Assembly: GCF_963259705.1 (NCBI RefSeq)
Contig: NC_081852.1
Location: forward strand, 59,272,859-59,336,858
Reading direction: 5' to 3'
Length of the DNA stretch: 64,000 nucleotides
Source of the DNA: Myotis daubentonii
Taxonomy: Eukaryota; Chordata; Mammalia; Chiroptera; Vespertilionidae
Positions 1 to 12,029 of this stretch are shown in pieces; the first letter of the stretch is position 1; every line of letters begins with the position of its first letter. Position numbers and translations under genes: made by a program. The notes below the pieces were generated by a model. That model ran no database searches and was not told the origin of the DNA. It worked only from the letters and a program-made list of their open reading frames with translations.

Positions 1-860
1 CAGGAACTTGGCCAGAGGTGCTGGCTGCATGCCGGCTGGGCCTGGGGACACGGGTCAGCCATCAAACGCCTCTGGGCCCGGATGCTCACAGTTGAGAGGA
101 AACAGACACAGAACAAGATGAAGACGACGTGTGAGGTGTGCACGGAGCAAAGGAGGAAGCACCATCGAGCATCGGGAATCTGCTTTTCCAGATTCCTCAA
201 ACCAACAGCAATGGACGGAAAGTGCAATGACTCCTCCTCACAGGAAACGGCCCCCTTACGGGGCACAAACTCATTTGCAAATTAGCCAACTCTAAACTGA
301 AGACGGCACCTGCCTGCCAGAGCACAGGCAAAACGGGGCTAATGTTAACCAAAGTCACTTTTGTTGAGTTCGAATAATGTTAGCCATGCTAAAAAATCAG
401 GAAAGTCTATTCAACCTAAAGATGTCTTCAGTTTTATGTTGATAATACCTGTAGAATGTGAATATGAAAATTATTCATACTCTGCTACTATTTCTTGTGG
501 AATGTTAAGTTTCCTTAATCATAAGACATATAGAGTGATTTATATAGTCTTTACATGGAGTCAGATTGTAACAGAAATATTTTCCTTTTCAATTAAGTCA
601 TTTAAACTCTGACTGCTTACCAGCCATTAACCAGGTAACTAGGTATTTCACAGTGTTATTGATGCACAACTGACATTTACAAAACCACACACAGTGAACG
701 GATGCAGTCAGAGGAGGTCTGACCTAGCTGCCCCGGGCAGCCATCGTCACAGCCACATAGCAGGCACGGCCCTGGCTCCCCAAGCTGCCCTGTGTCCCTG
801 TCCCCTCAAAACCCCTACCTCCAGCCCCGTCCCTGGAAACCACAGCTGCTTTCCGTCTTT
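1..860. other. Unique intronic sequence
   Basis: No gene or confident repeat seen. Bases about 320-660 are AT-rich, and the rest is mixed composition. Short open frames here have no recognisable protein content. Confidence 0.5.
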
Positions 861-1845
861 ACAGATGAGCTTGCAGTTTCAAGAATATGAGATAAGTGGA
901 ATGATACCGAAGGTACTCTTCCCTTGCCTGGCTTCGTGCGCTCAGCACAGGTACTTTCCCAGAGTGCAGCACTGCTGTAGCAATAGTTCTCGCCGCTGCG
1001 TGGCTCGGCAGCGGCTTACCACTCACCTGCTGGTGGGAATTCGGGTCGTTTGCAGTTCGGGGTATTATCAGTAAAGGTGTCGTGAACATTTGTGTCCCAG
1101 TCCTTGTGCGGACACACTTGCCTTGTTCTTAGGCAGATACCCAGGAGAGGAGTGGCTGGCTCACATGGTCGGTGCGTTTTCTGTGTGGCGGTGATCTGAC
1201 ATTTCCTCTACAGCAATGTCTGAGCGTTCCGGTCTCCACACCCTACCAGCACATGACGTGGCCAGTCTGTTCAATTTCAGCCAGCAGTGGGGAACCTGTC
1301 ATCTTCGCCAACAGTGTGGTCTTCATATGCTCTGCTCCGATGACCGATGGTATCGAGTGTCCTTCCATGGGCTTGTGAGCCATTTTCCACCTTATTTGCT
1401 GAAGTGTTTGTTCCGATCTTTAAAACTTCAGGAAGATTTGTGTGTCTGGCTAGTGGTAGGCTGTCGGAGTTCTTTATATATAGGGCTCCAGATAAAGTCC
1501 TTTGTCGGGTGTATTTGCAAATATTTTCTCCTTGGCTGTGGACTGCCTATTTTTGTATCTTCTGAAGAACAAATATTTTTCATTTTGATGAAGTGCAATT
1601 GATAAATTTTTTCTTTTGTAAGAGAAAAGCCAAAGTTACCAAGATTGTCTCCTGTGTGCTCTGGTAGTTTTATGTTTTAGCTCTTCTGTAGATCTATGAC
1701 CTGTTTCGAGCTTGATTTTTGTTAAGTTTCAATGTCAGAGTTGAGGTTTTGTCTTTTTGCTCATGGCCCTCTAATGGTTAGCACCATTTGTGAAAATACC
1801 CTCCTCCCCCTACTGAGCTGCCCAATACCTTTGTCAGATATCAAT
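861..1845 (-). mobile_element. Old L1 fragment, ORF2 end and 3' UTR (antisense to window)
   Basis: Degraded L1 of an old mammalian type, in minus orientation. It carries the familiar string of 'ATAAGTGGAATGATAC', a 'GCAGATACCCAGGAGAGGAG' stretch, 'TATATAGGGCTCCAGATAAA' and 'TTGCAAATATTTTCTCC'. These follow the order expected from the end of ORF2 into the 3' region. It is full of substitutions and has no open frame. Confidence 0.65.
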
Positions 1846-2839
1846 GGTGGGTCAGAACGTGGAGCATCGCATGCCTCTCGTTAGCACCACTCCCGGCACC
1901 CACACTGGGACAGACGCGCTAACATCCTGGCTCAGGCGCAGGCCACTAGCAAGCACAGTGGGTCCTCCGATGTGGAGAACACAAAGCACAGAGCGGGGCA
2001 CAGTCCTCCACCTTTTCCCCCGACCCCGGGATTGAGCCCAGGGAGCCCTATGCCTGGCAGCTTCCCAAATCGGGGCATCAGTGACCAGGAAATGGTCACT
2101 AGGAACCCTGACTCTCAGGGGCAGAGGGATGTGTGTATTTTAAGTTCTAAGTCCCCCCAGACAAGTCTTCACCACCCACAACCACACAGATGCGGCCACC
2201 GCACCCTTTGTCTTTTCCAAGCTGTCTGTCCCTGGCACCTGCTATGCAGGGTGGGGGACTCGCCCAAGCTTTCAGGGGCCTCCTGAAGGATAAACTCCCA
2301 GAAGCATATGGTTCAGTGTCTCCTTGCGCCCGCAAAAAGCCACGACATTGGAGAGTCGAGCCACCCACCCCACTGGGCCTGGCTGTGGGCAGCTGGCAGA
2401 CCCTCAGGGTCATGGCCCTGCTGGTAAAGGGGTTTGTAAGGGTCCAGGAGGGCTGTGCTCCGTCACCCAACCTTCAGCCACGACAGACCTAACGTCAGCT
2501 GGGAACACAGGGAGAAGATACAATTAACCTTGTGGCAACTGTCCTCCCCACTTGATGGCCCGTCAGCTCATCTGTTAGAGGGAAATAAAAAAGTCAGGCC
2601 TAAATGTATAAAAAATTATGATGGAAGCTCTAAATAAGGCAAGGACTGTGAGCTTATTGAGTCAAAAATCAATCAATCAATGAGCGAGTGGATTAGGAGC
2701 ACCTTGTGAGCCCCAAAGAAATAATTTGCCCAAACACTGGGGTTTAACAGTGGAGGACCGAATTCCAACACTTTTAGGAAGTAAATAATGAAAAATCAAT
2801 TCAAAGAAAAAACAGATCAAGAACCCTGCACTGTGACGT
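1846..2839. other. Unique intronic sequence
   Basis: No gene or confident repeat identified. The segment changes from GC-rich (about 1990-2460) to AT-rich (about 2580-2830). A short TCAA-type run near 2665-2680 is the only local repetition. Confidence 0.45.
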
Positions 2840-3175
2840 GCCGACACATTTATTGCTGAATCCCATTCCTCGGCTGACCCGAAAACTTCGGAAGGTGTTT
2901 ATTTACTTTCAGCACCTTCCCGGGATCAATATTTTTAATTTGGATCCGAGTTATTATTTTTCACATCACAGCAGCGGGGAGCGGAGCAAAGTGGCTCATA
3001 TTTTAGTGCTAAAAAGATCGATATGACAGCTTCACCTTCACTGCAGCCCGCCGCTGCCCGGCCGCACATCACTGTGTCCCGCGGGGCTGCAGGTGCCGCC
3101 GAGGGGGGCGCGGTGTTACCCCGCCGGCAGAGCAGACAGTGTGATTTAGCTGTGCACGGGGGCCCGGTGCCCTCG
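2840..3175. promoter_or_regulatory. Candidate intronic regulatory element with a CpG cluster
   Basis: An AT-rich, repeat-free block (about 2840-3020, with TTTTTAATTTGG and TTATTATTTTTCACAT) runs directly into a dense CpG cluster: I count about 12 CpG within roughly 100 bp around 3045-3140. The surrounding intron is CpG-poor. CpG retained in a mammalian intron suggests an unmethylated, possibly active element such as an enhancer or minor promoter. Function is inference only; no transcription start or defined binding site is demonstrated. Confidence 0.28.
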
Positions 3176-6100
3176 GAAAACCAATCTTGCTTCTCTCACT
3201 TCATCAGGCCTGTCTGGGCCACGGGCAGGGCGCAGGCAGAGACAGGCTGGTGGGGGCCTCCTGAAGCAGATTAGTTCCACATCAGAAATGCATTTGCTTT
3301 CCTCCCCCTCTTTGGATCAAAGAACACCAGTAAACTCCATTAACTTTCCATATATTTCCCCGAAAATCTGATCAGGACAGCAGAGACGGGGAAGGGGCCA
3401 TCAGAGGAGAGGCAGCGAGGGCATCTCCTCGGAAGGAGCATGGCTTCCAGGCTGTCGCCCCACCACGTGCATGGGAGGCAGAACCCCAGCAGCCACCCCG
3501 GGTAACCCTCCAGCAGATGCCCTGCTCTCAGAGGGAAGGCCGGCCCTCTTGGAGAACCGACTGCCAGGGCCAGTGGGGACCCTCCTCACAGCAACGCAAA
3601 AGGCAAAAGGGGGTGGGGGAGGCCCAGTTTATTGGGACCAGCAGTGAAGGCATCCTGGGCCCAGGAGCCACCAGCCGGGACATGGAGTGGGAGGAGCAGG
3701 CACACGGCTCCTCCTGGGTGAGAATTAACCCTCCAGGCATAGACTGAGGTTCCTGGTGCCAGGGCTGCACCCAGGGGGCTGCACGGTCTGACCACAGGGA
3801 GGATCACCATCCCACTTTGCTGGGAACAGGACCCTGCTGGACAGGGTGGGGTTTGCAAAGCGATGTTCTGGGCCAGGGGGGGAGGTGCTTCCTGGGGAGG
3901 CTGCAGGGCAGCACTTGACAGTCGGAGAGCACGACTCCTCCTCCCTGGCTTCCATGTCACCCCAGATGAGCGAGGCTGCACCCCTGGGAAATCTTGATGT
4001 CTCTCAAACTCGTGTCCATGAATTTCTGGTTTAGCCATTCTTCTCCCCTCACAGAAAATGAAACTACCTGTTGCCTCTTTCCTGAGACCAAATTATGGAA
4101 GAGATAAAGGTGTTGGCTGGGCAGCTGGAAGGCAGAGGACAAAGCCTGGACACAGGGACTGGAGGCATCTCAGCCCGCAGGCCTTCCCGGTGTCCCTGGA
4201 CGCTGCTGCATTCAGGCACTGACAGATCTGACACGTCTCTGGCTTCAGGCCCCTCTGCCCAGACGGAACCCCACTTCTAGAGCTTTGAGGGGAGGTCTGA
4301 ATGCCACGTGTTCAGGCAACCCTGTGGTCGCCAAGGACATTTCCTCGATGCGCAGGGAGGCTCCAAGGGGCTGAGTGCCCACCAGCTGCCAGTACTTGCT
4401 GGAGAGCTTTCACACCCTTGGACAAGTTCTACTCCACGAGAGGGTTCCCTCCTCGCCCTGTTGGCTCCAAAGGCACCAGTCCGGAGCCAACAGCAAGGAC
4501 AGCCTCTGCCAGCCGTCCTGACTGCGCTTACTGCCCCAAAGGGCTGCCAAATTGGTTCAACAAACCACAGTGCACAGTTTCAGCTGCTACACAGACACTT
4601 CTGGGGCCAACAGCTAAATGAGCAAGGACTGGCGAAGGAAGCGGCCAAACAGGCTGTCCCACAACAGACACCGTCGTGGGAGGCGTGAGGCCACAGCAAT
4701 GGGCGGCCCTGTCCAGGCCACACAGGGACAGTCTCTGCCACCTACCCTTTGAGACATGCGGCTGCCCCTCACTCTTCCCGGCCCAGCCATGGAGTGTGAG
4801 CAGGTTTGGGAGGTTCTGTGGGTCCTGCTGTGTGCGAACCAGAGCGGCTTTAGGCTGGACTCCTTGGCCTCCAGCTTCTCCATGGAGAAAGGGCCTGTTC
4901 TGTCTACCACTGAGCTGATCTGCCCAGAGAAAAGGTGCCAAATAAGCATGCTCACCTAGTCCTACCAGCAGCACCACTGTCCCCAAATAAAAGGGGACCT
5001 TTGGGGTACCTGCATCAGCCCACAGCTCCTCAGGGGGCCCCTCTGATACTGTGTGTTGGGGTTCCCATGCCAGCCTATACATCTTGCCAGGAAACTCCTC
5101 CTCTCCCCCCATCCTCCTCCCCACAGGTCACCAGGTGAGGGGGGAAGACAGGGTCACCAGATGAGGGGCAGATGGGCAGCCCCTGGCCGTGCTTCCTTGG
5201 GGCCTTCAGCAGCCCCCAGCAGCCCCGTGAATCACCCATACGCAGCCCCTGCGGTCAGACAAACGACCAGTGGGAACAGTGGGGGCCCCTCATGCCAGAT
5301 GCTTTACTCCTGCAGGAAACAGACAACAAGGAAATTATATGGAAACAAATCTGCAATTTCTTCCTCATTTAGCCACCTCTGAAGCCAGAGTATAGGAAAG
5401 CCGTCCCCTATTGACGTTCAGGCTTTGCGGGCAATAAGTGATGCGTTTTCCATGCTCCTCAGCGTGCCTGTGAAATTAGACACGTGACTCCTGGGCTCGC
5501 CGCCTTGGATCAATAGACACTTGGAAGCCTTGGAAAACTACTCGGGCACTTCCTCAGTGTCAAGGCCCGTGGGCCCCAGGGTGCCGTGAAGTTAACCAAG
5601 TAACACCTGTGACAACAGTGGCCACCTGAGGCCTCCCAGGGAGCTCATTTCCCAGGAGGTGAACCTGGAAGGCTTTGGGTGGAAAGCATTTTCCAAGGGT
5701 CTGGATGACAGGCAGGTGCCAGGAGGCAGGGGGGTCTGGGAGAGCATTTGGGGGTGTCGGGGCCTCTGCGATGCCCAGTGTAACTCAGGCAGTCTCAGGG
5801 TCCCAGGTACCAGCATAGAGCTCGGTGTCTCCTCCTGGAGCCTCCTCCCTAAGCTCCACTCAACTTGCCTGACCAGGCCATGTGGCAGTCCCTGAATGCC
5901 CTCGGGTGGAGTCCCACAACACCTCCTTGTGCTCTGGAGCTGGTGCCCACAGGGGACGGAGGGATGTGAGCTGTCCATCCTGGGGAGCTGGCACCGCCTA
6001 AGGAAAGCCACCCCTCTTCCCCCACTGCCTTGGAGCCCGTCCTTGTAATGGGAAGGTCTCTCTCAAGTGTTTTTGTACGAATCATTTCTCCGACAGTCCC

Positions 6101-7890
6101 AGAATCAATTCACATGCCCGACACTTGCACCCGGACTTGATTGCTAAATCCAAAGAATTATCGGGGGGTGGTGACACTGTCCTCACTGGGTGGGACAGGA
6201 CATACACAAATATATGCACAGTCCTTCAGATACAGGGGCCCAAAGAGCTGAGGGCCAGGTGGGAGGGCAGCCTCGGGGATCTGGGGGCGGGGGACAGGCT
6301 TGCTCCAGGAGGAGGGATGAATGAGCAACAGCGATGCCGCTGCTTCTCCACCAGACTTGGTAGCATCCCCAACACCCGGTCTTGTCCCCAGAACATGAGA
6401 TCCTGTCATCTGGCACCCACCACATGGTGCCCAAGAAGGACAGGGGCCTTAGGGGTCCCCAGGGGCAGGGAGGGTGCAGATGTCCAATCACCTTCTCGAG
6501 GCTCTGAGGCTCCTCATCCACTGACCCTGCTATGAATACAGTGCCGTACACATCTACCACCTAACGTCTATCACCATGGAAGATACCCGGGGCCTTAAAA
6601 CTTGCTGGTGATGAAAGCTGGAACATCATAGGTTTTGGGGGCAAATACAAAAACATTAGTGTGGTGTTGAAATATGCAAATCTGCCAGGACTCAGGATCA
6701 TTAGATTCTGGGTCGTGGAGAGCAGGTGCAGTCAATCCCCCCGGGAAAGGCCATCTAAGTACCTGCTGCATGCTCACCCAGGGACAGCCCCTCTTCAGCT
6801 GGGTGCCAGTCCCTCTTTTCCAGACCCCTGGGTCCTCCCAGCAGCCCCAGGCAGGGGGTGGGGCCTAGGAGGTGGTGCCACGGCCATAGGGGTGCAGTCC
6901 CCTTCCCCTGCGACCTTTCTTCACTGCCTCATGGCTTCCAGCTCACCCCACCTTCTCTCACCTCCCCTGATAAACCCACCTTTTCTTCCCAATTTCCAAA
7001 GGTGGGGGCCCCAGACTCAGACCTCCCTGCAACCCACACCTGTGGGATGTGGCCCAATCCATGGCCTTAGACATCTACACACCGATGGCCTCAAATTCTG
7101 CCTTTGGGCAGGCATTCTCCACTGAGCTGAACTGGGGCATCACGGCCCCTGACCCTGCAGGGAGGGCCTGGGTTGTGCACGCCTAACCCACACTGACTCA
7201 CTGGCTCAGACGCGGTTATTGAGCACCCAAGATGTGCTGACGTGACTCCAGGCTGCAGGCCAGAGTAGGGACAAGCGAAACTGCTGCTCCAGGGGCCTGA
7301 GCTCAGGAAGACAGAAATCAGGATGTCAACACTGGCACATCTGGGGCCGCAGCCAGAAGGAAAGGGCCTGGGGAACTTGGGGACCCTGGGCACAGTGTGT
7401 AAGCTCCTGGCCATCCCGTCCAGCTCACTCGTGGCTGTGTTGACGCATGGGCCAGGGTCCTCAGTCTACCCTGTGATGGACATTTAAACAAGTTCCCAAG
7501 AACAGGACAGGGCCCAGCCTTTCAGGGCCAATGTCAACACTCCAGACTGGCAGTTCCTCTGGAGGAACAAACCTCCAACTCTCAAGGTTCCAGTGGAAAG
7601 TGCAGGCAGGCGATGACCCGGCGAGTATAAAGGCCCGGAGAGAGGGAGACAGCCAGTGGAGGCCAGTCTGTCTTCTCAACCCTCAATAGACCAGACAAGC
7701 CTCCTGCTCCCGTAAATGCCCACTCAGGATGCTTTTTAGGAGCAAACAAAATGTAACGTAATAATTTTTAAGTCTAAAAATTGGCTGCTGAGCACCTCCT
7801 ATACTAAAATCTCAGGATAGGAGGTGCTGCTTTGGCGCCATCTGCTGGTGAAGAAGGATGTCGGCCGCTTCCTGCCTCTGCCAGAAGACC
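3176..7890. other. Unique, GC-rich intronic sequence
   Basis: About 4.7 kb with no exon, RNA gene or confident mobile element. Several long open frames occur (for example 4528-5124 on the minus strand), but they have no splice context, motif or family resemblance. The blocks around 5340-5530 and 6050-6170 are repeat-free and of balanced composition, so they are plausible but unproven conserved non-coding sequence. Confidence 0.45.
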
Positions 7891-7898
7891 CTCTAGGT

Positions 7899-8209
7899 CA
7901 GTGGTTCTCAACCTTCCTAATGCCGCGACCCTTTAATACAGTTCCTCATGTTGTGGTGACCCCCAACCATAAAATTATTTTCGTTGCTACTTCATAACTG
8001 TAATTTTGCTACTGTTAGGAATCGTCATGTAAATATCTGATATGCAGGATGTATTTTCATTGTTACAAATTGAACATAATTAAAGCATAGTGATTAATCA
8101 CAAAAACAATATGTAATTATAGATGTGTTTTCCGATGGTCTTAGGCGACCCCTGTGAAAGGGTCGTTCGACCCCCAAAGAGGTCGCGACCCACAGGTTGA
8201 GAACCGCTG
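7899..8209 (-). mobile_element. SPIN-family non-autonomous hAT transposon, copy 1
   Basis: A 311-bp element with hAT terminal inverted repeats: left CAGTGGTTCTCAACCTTCC, right (reverse complement) CAGCGGTTCTCAACCTGTGG, 16 bp with one mismatch. It is flanked by the perfect 8-bp duplication CTCTAGGT at 7891-7898 and 8210-8217. The right end carries GGTCGCGACCC and GGGTCGTTCGACC, which I recognise from the SPIN ('space invader') family spread horizontally among tetrapods. Relative to the usual SPIN orientation this copy is reversed. It has no coding capacity, so it depended on a transposase supplied in trans. The intact duplication and low divergence imply fairly recent insertion. Confidence 0.9.
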
Positions 8210-8217
8210 CTCTAGGT

Positions 8218-10139
8218 AGAAGACCCTCCAGGGCCCGGAGCCCCCACAGGCTGAAGCTCCACCCCCACCCCTGCCCATGTTCCCGTGTGCACAGCAACCC
8301 CCACCGTCATGTTCATGCACCAGGTGCCGCGTCAGGTTCAACATCTTTCTGGGAACAGGCCACTATTTTCTGATCCCTATTAATACCTGTGACAGCATTT
8401 ATGTACAAGATAAATTCATTTCAATTTCCTTTTTCAATTAATGGCCTATTATTTGAACCACACTCAGCTAAAAATATTGCTCCAATACCATTAATCTTGA
8501 AAAATTAAATTTTCTTCCCTCTGACAGCCCGAGGCCACCAGGCTGTGGCAGGAGGGTGGCTTCTGGGCTGGCAGTGCTGCTCAGCCCTGCCCCGGATCCG
8601 GGGGTGCAGGGTCCCTCCAGCAGGATATCCAGAGACCCCCAGCAAAGACGGTTCCACAGGTGACACACTGAGGGTGATGAACGGGCACGAAGGGGACAGC
8701 AATCCAGGCAGGGCCCAGGGTCAAGCAGAGATTCATCACAAACTACTACCCTCCTGGTCATGAGATGGGATGACAAACGCAAACCTCTCCCTGTGCCAAC
8801 TATGGGACGAGCTCCAGACAGAGTCTGCAACAAGGCTGGCCCCTTCTCACCCCTAGACACAGCTCTCCCAGCTCTAGACTGGACAGTCACCCTGCAGCGA
8901 ACTGGCTTTCCTCAGGCCACAGGTACGGCTGGACGAGAGGGGAGCAAGTGATGCCCCCACCCTTGGCAGGTGGGTCCAGCCTTCCTCCCCAACACTAGAT
9001 GGTGTTGTGTCCTGTGGATACCAACACACACAGCCTTGGGGGCCTCAGACCTGGGTGGTTGGGCAGCTCCCTCTGTCGCTTGTGTCGAGTCCCTCCACCC
9101 AGTGAGGCCCTGTACACTGTACCGTCTCAGGCTCCAACCACACAGACTGCCATGTCCCCAGTTAACATGCTATTGCTGTATTTACAAGGAAAACACTGCC
9201 ATTCTAAATGTGAGATGCCATGGATTCTGGATGCACCCTGGTTTCTGTTGTTTTACTTTTAAAAATCCTTGCATTGAAGGGCATATGAGATACACTATCA
9301 TTGCTAAGTACTTCAATGTACCAATCGGATGGCGAGATCCTGCAGGGGCCATAGCGGGCTGCAGCCTGCCTCCTTCCTCGAGAGCCCTAAAACCCCACGT
9401 CACAGAGGCTGTCCTGTGGCAGACTGTCCCATCAGACGGTTGTCCCACCGTGTGAAAATCTCGAACTCTGGGTGTTGAAAATTACATCCAAATTTTGCCA
9501 TCAAATAATTTTTGAGAACCACAACTGTTGGCAAGAACAGTATTTCTTCAGTGAAAGTGCTGAGTTCTGGGCACTCTCATTTTTCGGGTTTTTGTTTTCC
9601 ATTGCACAAGGTGAAATGACATTTGAGATAAGTTTCCAGGGACGAGACAAAACCAAATGGAGCTCTCAGCCCTGGTGCACCTCCAACGTCCCACCACTTC
9701 TCTTCTCAGCCAACCAGACATTCTGGCTGGAAGAGAAATGAAATGATTATGTTACCTTGTAATGATATGAGACACAAAGCAGATCACGGAGAACTAGCAA
9801 AGTGAGAATTTTGAAAATATATGGAAAACTTCCATAGGAGGGTGGCAGCTCCCGTGAGGTGACAGTTTCTGGGCACATGTGTCAGGCTCCCTCCTCAAGG
9901 AGCTGGTAACCCTCCCATCACTCTTTCTGAGGCTTCGGAGCGCACCTGGAGCCTTGCCATCGTCCTCTGACTGCCTGCACGGAGGCGGGCATCTGTGCAG
10001 TAAGTGACGCTGGGCCCTTAACACAGATGTGCCACAGCTGGGAGCCGGTCCTGGATTCCACCTGAAGGCCCCACCACCTGGGTCTGTGTTCCAAGACAGG
10101 CCCATCCTGATCCGCTGGAGAAGGCGGCTTAGAATGATA
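8218..10139. other. Unique intronic sequence
   Basis: No gene or confident repeat. An AT-rich, non-repetitive patch at about 8370-8515 contains TCAATTAATGG and CCATTAATCTTG homeodomain-like cores. It could be conserved non-coding sequence, but this is unproven. The rest is mixed-composition intron. Confidence 0.4.
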
Positions 10140-10315
10140 ACCTTGCTAAGAAACCAGTTCACTGAATTCTCAATTATTCTAGTTTCTATTGCCCTGATTC
10201 CTGCTGCTATTTCATTATTTCCTTCCTTCTAGTTGCTTCAGGTTAATTTTCTTTTCCTTAGAGATTTTTCAAGGTAAGCACTAAATGCTAGAAATTTCTC
10301 TCTTAGGTGCACAAA
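10140..10315 (-). mobile_element. L1 ORF2 relic
   Basis: Short antisense fragment with L1-like phrases such as TTCTAGTTGCTTCAGGTTAA, GAGATTTTTCAAGGTAAGCA and AAATTTCTCTCTTAGG. These correspond to the reverse complement of the ORF2 linker region. Boundaries are approximate. Confidence 0.45.
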
Positions 10316-10727
10316 AGGACTGGCAGAGCTTGGAGCAAGCCTGTGACACAGGCAGCTGGGCACAGAAGACCAGACATGGGGCTAACTCCTCACCTGTAAG
10401 CCCCAGAACCCTAATCCTCCCTCATTTCCCACACGCCAGGGCCCTGGCCTCAATCCTTGGCTGTCCACCTTCCAGCTGCCACATGGGCCTTGTCTGTGCC
10501 AACTGATGAGCAGCCCACCAAGGGTACATTGAGGAAGCAGCTGAGGTGCCATCTGCACTGTGCTGCCCTCCCCGCCATAGATTTGCTGAGTTAGGGCACC
10601 CCCCAAAGGCTGCAGCACGGCTGTAACATTTCAATGCAGGCAGATGGCAGGATGCTATGATGGAGAGCAGGCCACCGAAAGAGAAGGGCCACTTCAGCAG
10701 GCGCTCCCCTGGGGCAGAGGCACTTAC
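10316..10727. other. Unique sequence next to exon 4
   Basis: About 400 bp of GC-balanced intron downstream of the exon 4 donor. No repeat, exon or RNA gene recognised. Confidence 0.45.
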
Positions 10728-10815
10728 TGTGAAGTGCTCCTGGGACCTGTAGTTCTCGTCCAGGTAGACGCGAGCCCGGTTATATTCCTTCATCGCATCG
10801 CTTGACAGCAGTTCT
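10728..10815 (-). CDS. INPP5A: INPP5A exon 4
   Basis: This 88-nt minus-strand exon lies between acceptor CTTTTCCTTCCAG| and donor TTCACA|GTAAGT. Its first base completes the Lys codon split across intron 3. It then encodes 29 residues, running ELLSSDAMKEYNRARVYLDE and on through NYRSQEHFT, and ends in phase 0. The segment matches INPP5A just before the ALGSFYFLHE region encoded by the next exon; I recall Lys rather than Arg in NYKSQEHF of the human protein. It is part of the N-terminal half of the catalytic domain and is rich in charged residues. The next exon was looked for between 1 and 10727 and not found, so it should lie to the left of this window. Confidence 0.95.
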
Positions 10816-11279
10816 CTGGAAGGAAAAGAGTTCTTTAGTCAAGAGTCACGCAGACACCTCATCACTTACAGGTGTGCTGCCGAGGCCCAGGATGCTGGCC
10901 TGGACACCATGTATGACATCACCCTGGAGACACCACCAACCAGAGTGGGAAAGGAGAGGGAAGAGGGAGAGAGGGAGGGTGGCAGGAACTAAAACCTAGA
11001 AGAGTCTATTGTAGGTGACCTCTCTATCATCTCTGTAAATGGGCTGGAACAGGAGCCACTGCACTAGAGGTTTGAGAATGCACCAGAATGGTGACAGAAA
11101 GAGAGGGCCTGCTCTGCTCATTGGCCTGGCCCCCATTGGTCTTGCCCCCATGACCGCAGGGGAGGGGAGGTGGAGAAGGACACAGGCACCATGTGACAGT
11201 CAGCGCATTGGTCCGGGTAGGGAGAGGATAAGCCTGGAAAGGACCAAACTGATCCTCAGACCTTGACTCCCACCAAGAG
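10816..11279. other. Unique intron with a GA-rich patch
   Basis: This stretch includes the exon 4 acceptor tract (10816-10830) and a purine-rich run at about 10948-10982. Nothing else is recognised. Confidence 0.4.
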
Positions 11280-11775
11280 CAAACCCCAGAGTCTCTACAC
11301 GGAGAAAATAAACTTCAGACACGGAACAGCACAGAACATTCATGTCTACCATCACCTCAGATATTACTGGCATGTGAAGAAGCAACAAAATATGACCCAT
11401 AAACTTTAAAAAAGCAGGGAAAAAAAGTCCTAGAAAGAACAAAAATGATGGAATTCATTGAACAAACCTTGAAACAGCTATTATAAATATGATCAAAGAT
11501 TTAAAGGAAAACATGAACGTAAGGAAAGACAGAGATATGAAAACCACAAAAGAAACTTCTAGAGCTGAAAAATATATCAGAAATAATTTTACTGCAGGGA
11601 CCTAAGTATAGATTAAAACCTAAAGAAGAAAACGTCCTGGAATAAACAACACAGCACCAGAAACTTCCAGAGGAAAAATGACCGGCAAAAGATCAAGAGA
11701 GCTAAAGGGATCTGTGTGCCCACAAACAGTTGAATGTCAGGAAGTCGAAAGGGCAGGACAAGAAAACAACATTTA
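11280..11775 (+). mobile_element. Old L1 5'-region fragment (left part of an interrupted copy)
   Basis: A-rich plus-strand sequence with old-L1 phrases such as GAATTCATTGAACAAACCTTG, AAAGATTTAAAGGAAAACATG and TCTAGAGCTGAAAAATAT. It stops at a Ves SINE at 11776. Similar A-rich L1 5' material resumes after 13041, so the SINE and the younger L1 appear to have inserted into one older copy. This is inference from order and orientation. Confidence 0.45.
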
Positions 11776-12001
11776 GCCCAGCTGGTGTTGCTCAGTGGTT
11801 GCGCTTCCACCTATGAACCAGGAGGTCATGGTTTGATTCCCGGTCGGGATACATGCCCAGTGTACAGGCTCGATCCCCAATGTAGGGTGTGCATGAGGCA
11901 GCCGATCAATGATTTTTTTCTCATCATTGATGTTTCTATCTCTCTTTCCCTCTCCCTTCCTCTCTGAAATCAACTAAAAACTATATATTTTTTTAAAAGA
12001 A
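11776..12001 (+). mobile_element. Ves-type tRNA-derived SINE
   Basis: Full-length SINE in plus orientation. The tRNA-like head (GTGTTGCTCAGTGGTTGCGC) has an A-box region, and the B-box region is GTTTGATTCCCGGTCG. The body has CGATCAATGA and TCATCATTGATGTTTCTATC, followed by a CT-rich stretch and an A/T-rich tail. RNA polymerase III transcription is typical of the family. Clear target duplications were not identified, and the tail abuts L1 sequence. Confidence 0.85.
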
Positions 12002-12029
12002 AATGTTTAAAGAAATAACGGACACACTT

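Larger units (their letters stand above)
1..10727 (-). other. INPP5A: INPP5A intron 4 (partial, at least 10.7 kb)
   Basis: The intron begins at the GTAAGT donor next to exon 4 and runs off the left edge. It contains an old antisense L1 (861-1845), a SPIN hAT element (7899-8209), a small L1 relic near 10140-10315 and otherwise mostly unique, moderately GC-rich sequence. No further coding exon with a recognisable INPP5A peptide was seen. Confidence 0.85.

Noticed and set aside
4528..5124. 198-codon minus-strand frame
   Set aside because: No family resemblance, no exon-like boundaries, and located in intron 4.
1..10727. INPP5A exon 5
   Set aside because: I searched by eye on the minus strand for the ALGSFYFLHE region with splice sites and did not find it. 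It probably lies left of the window.
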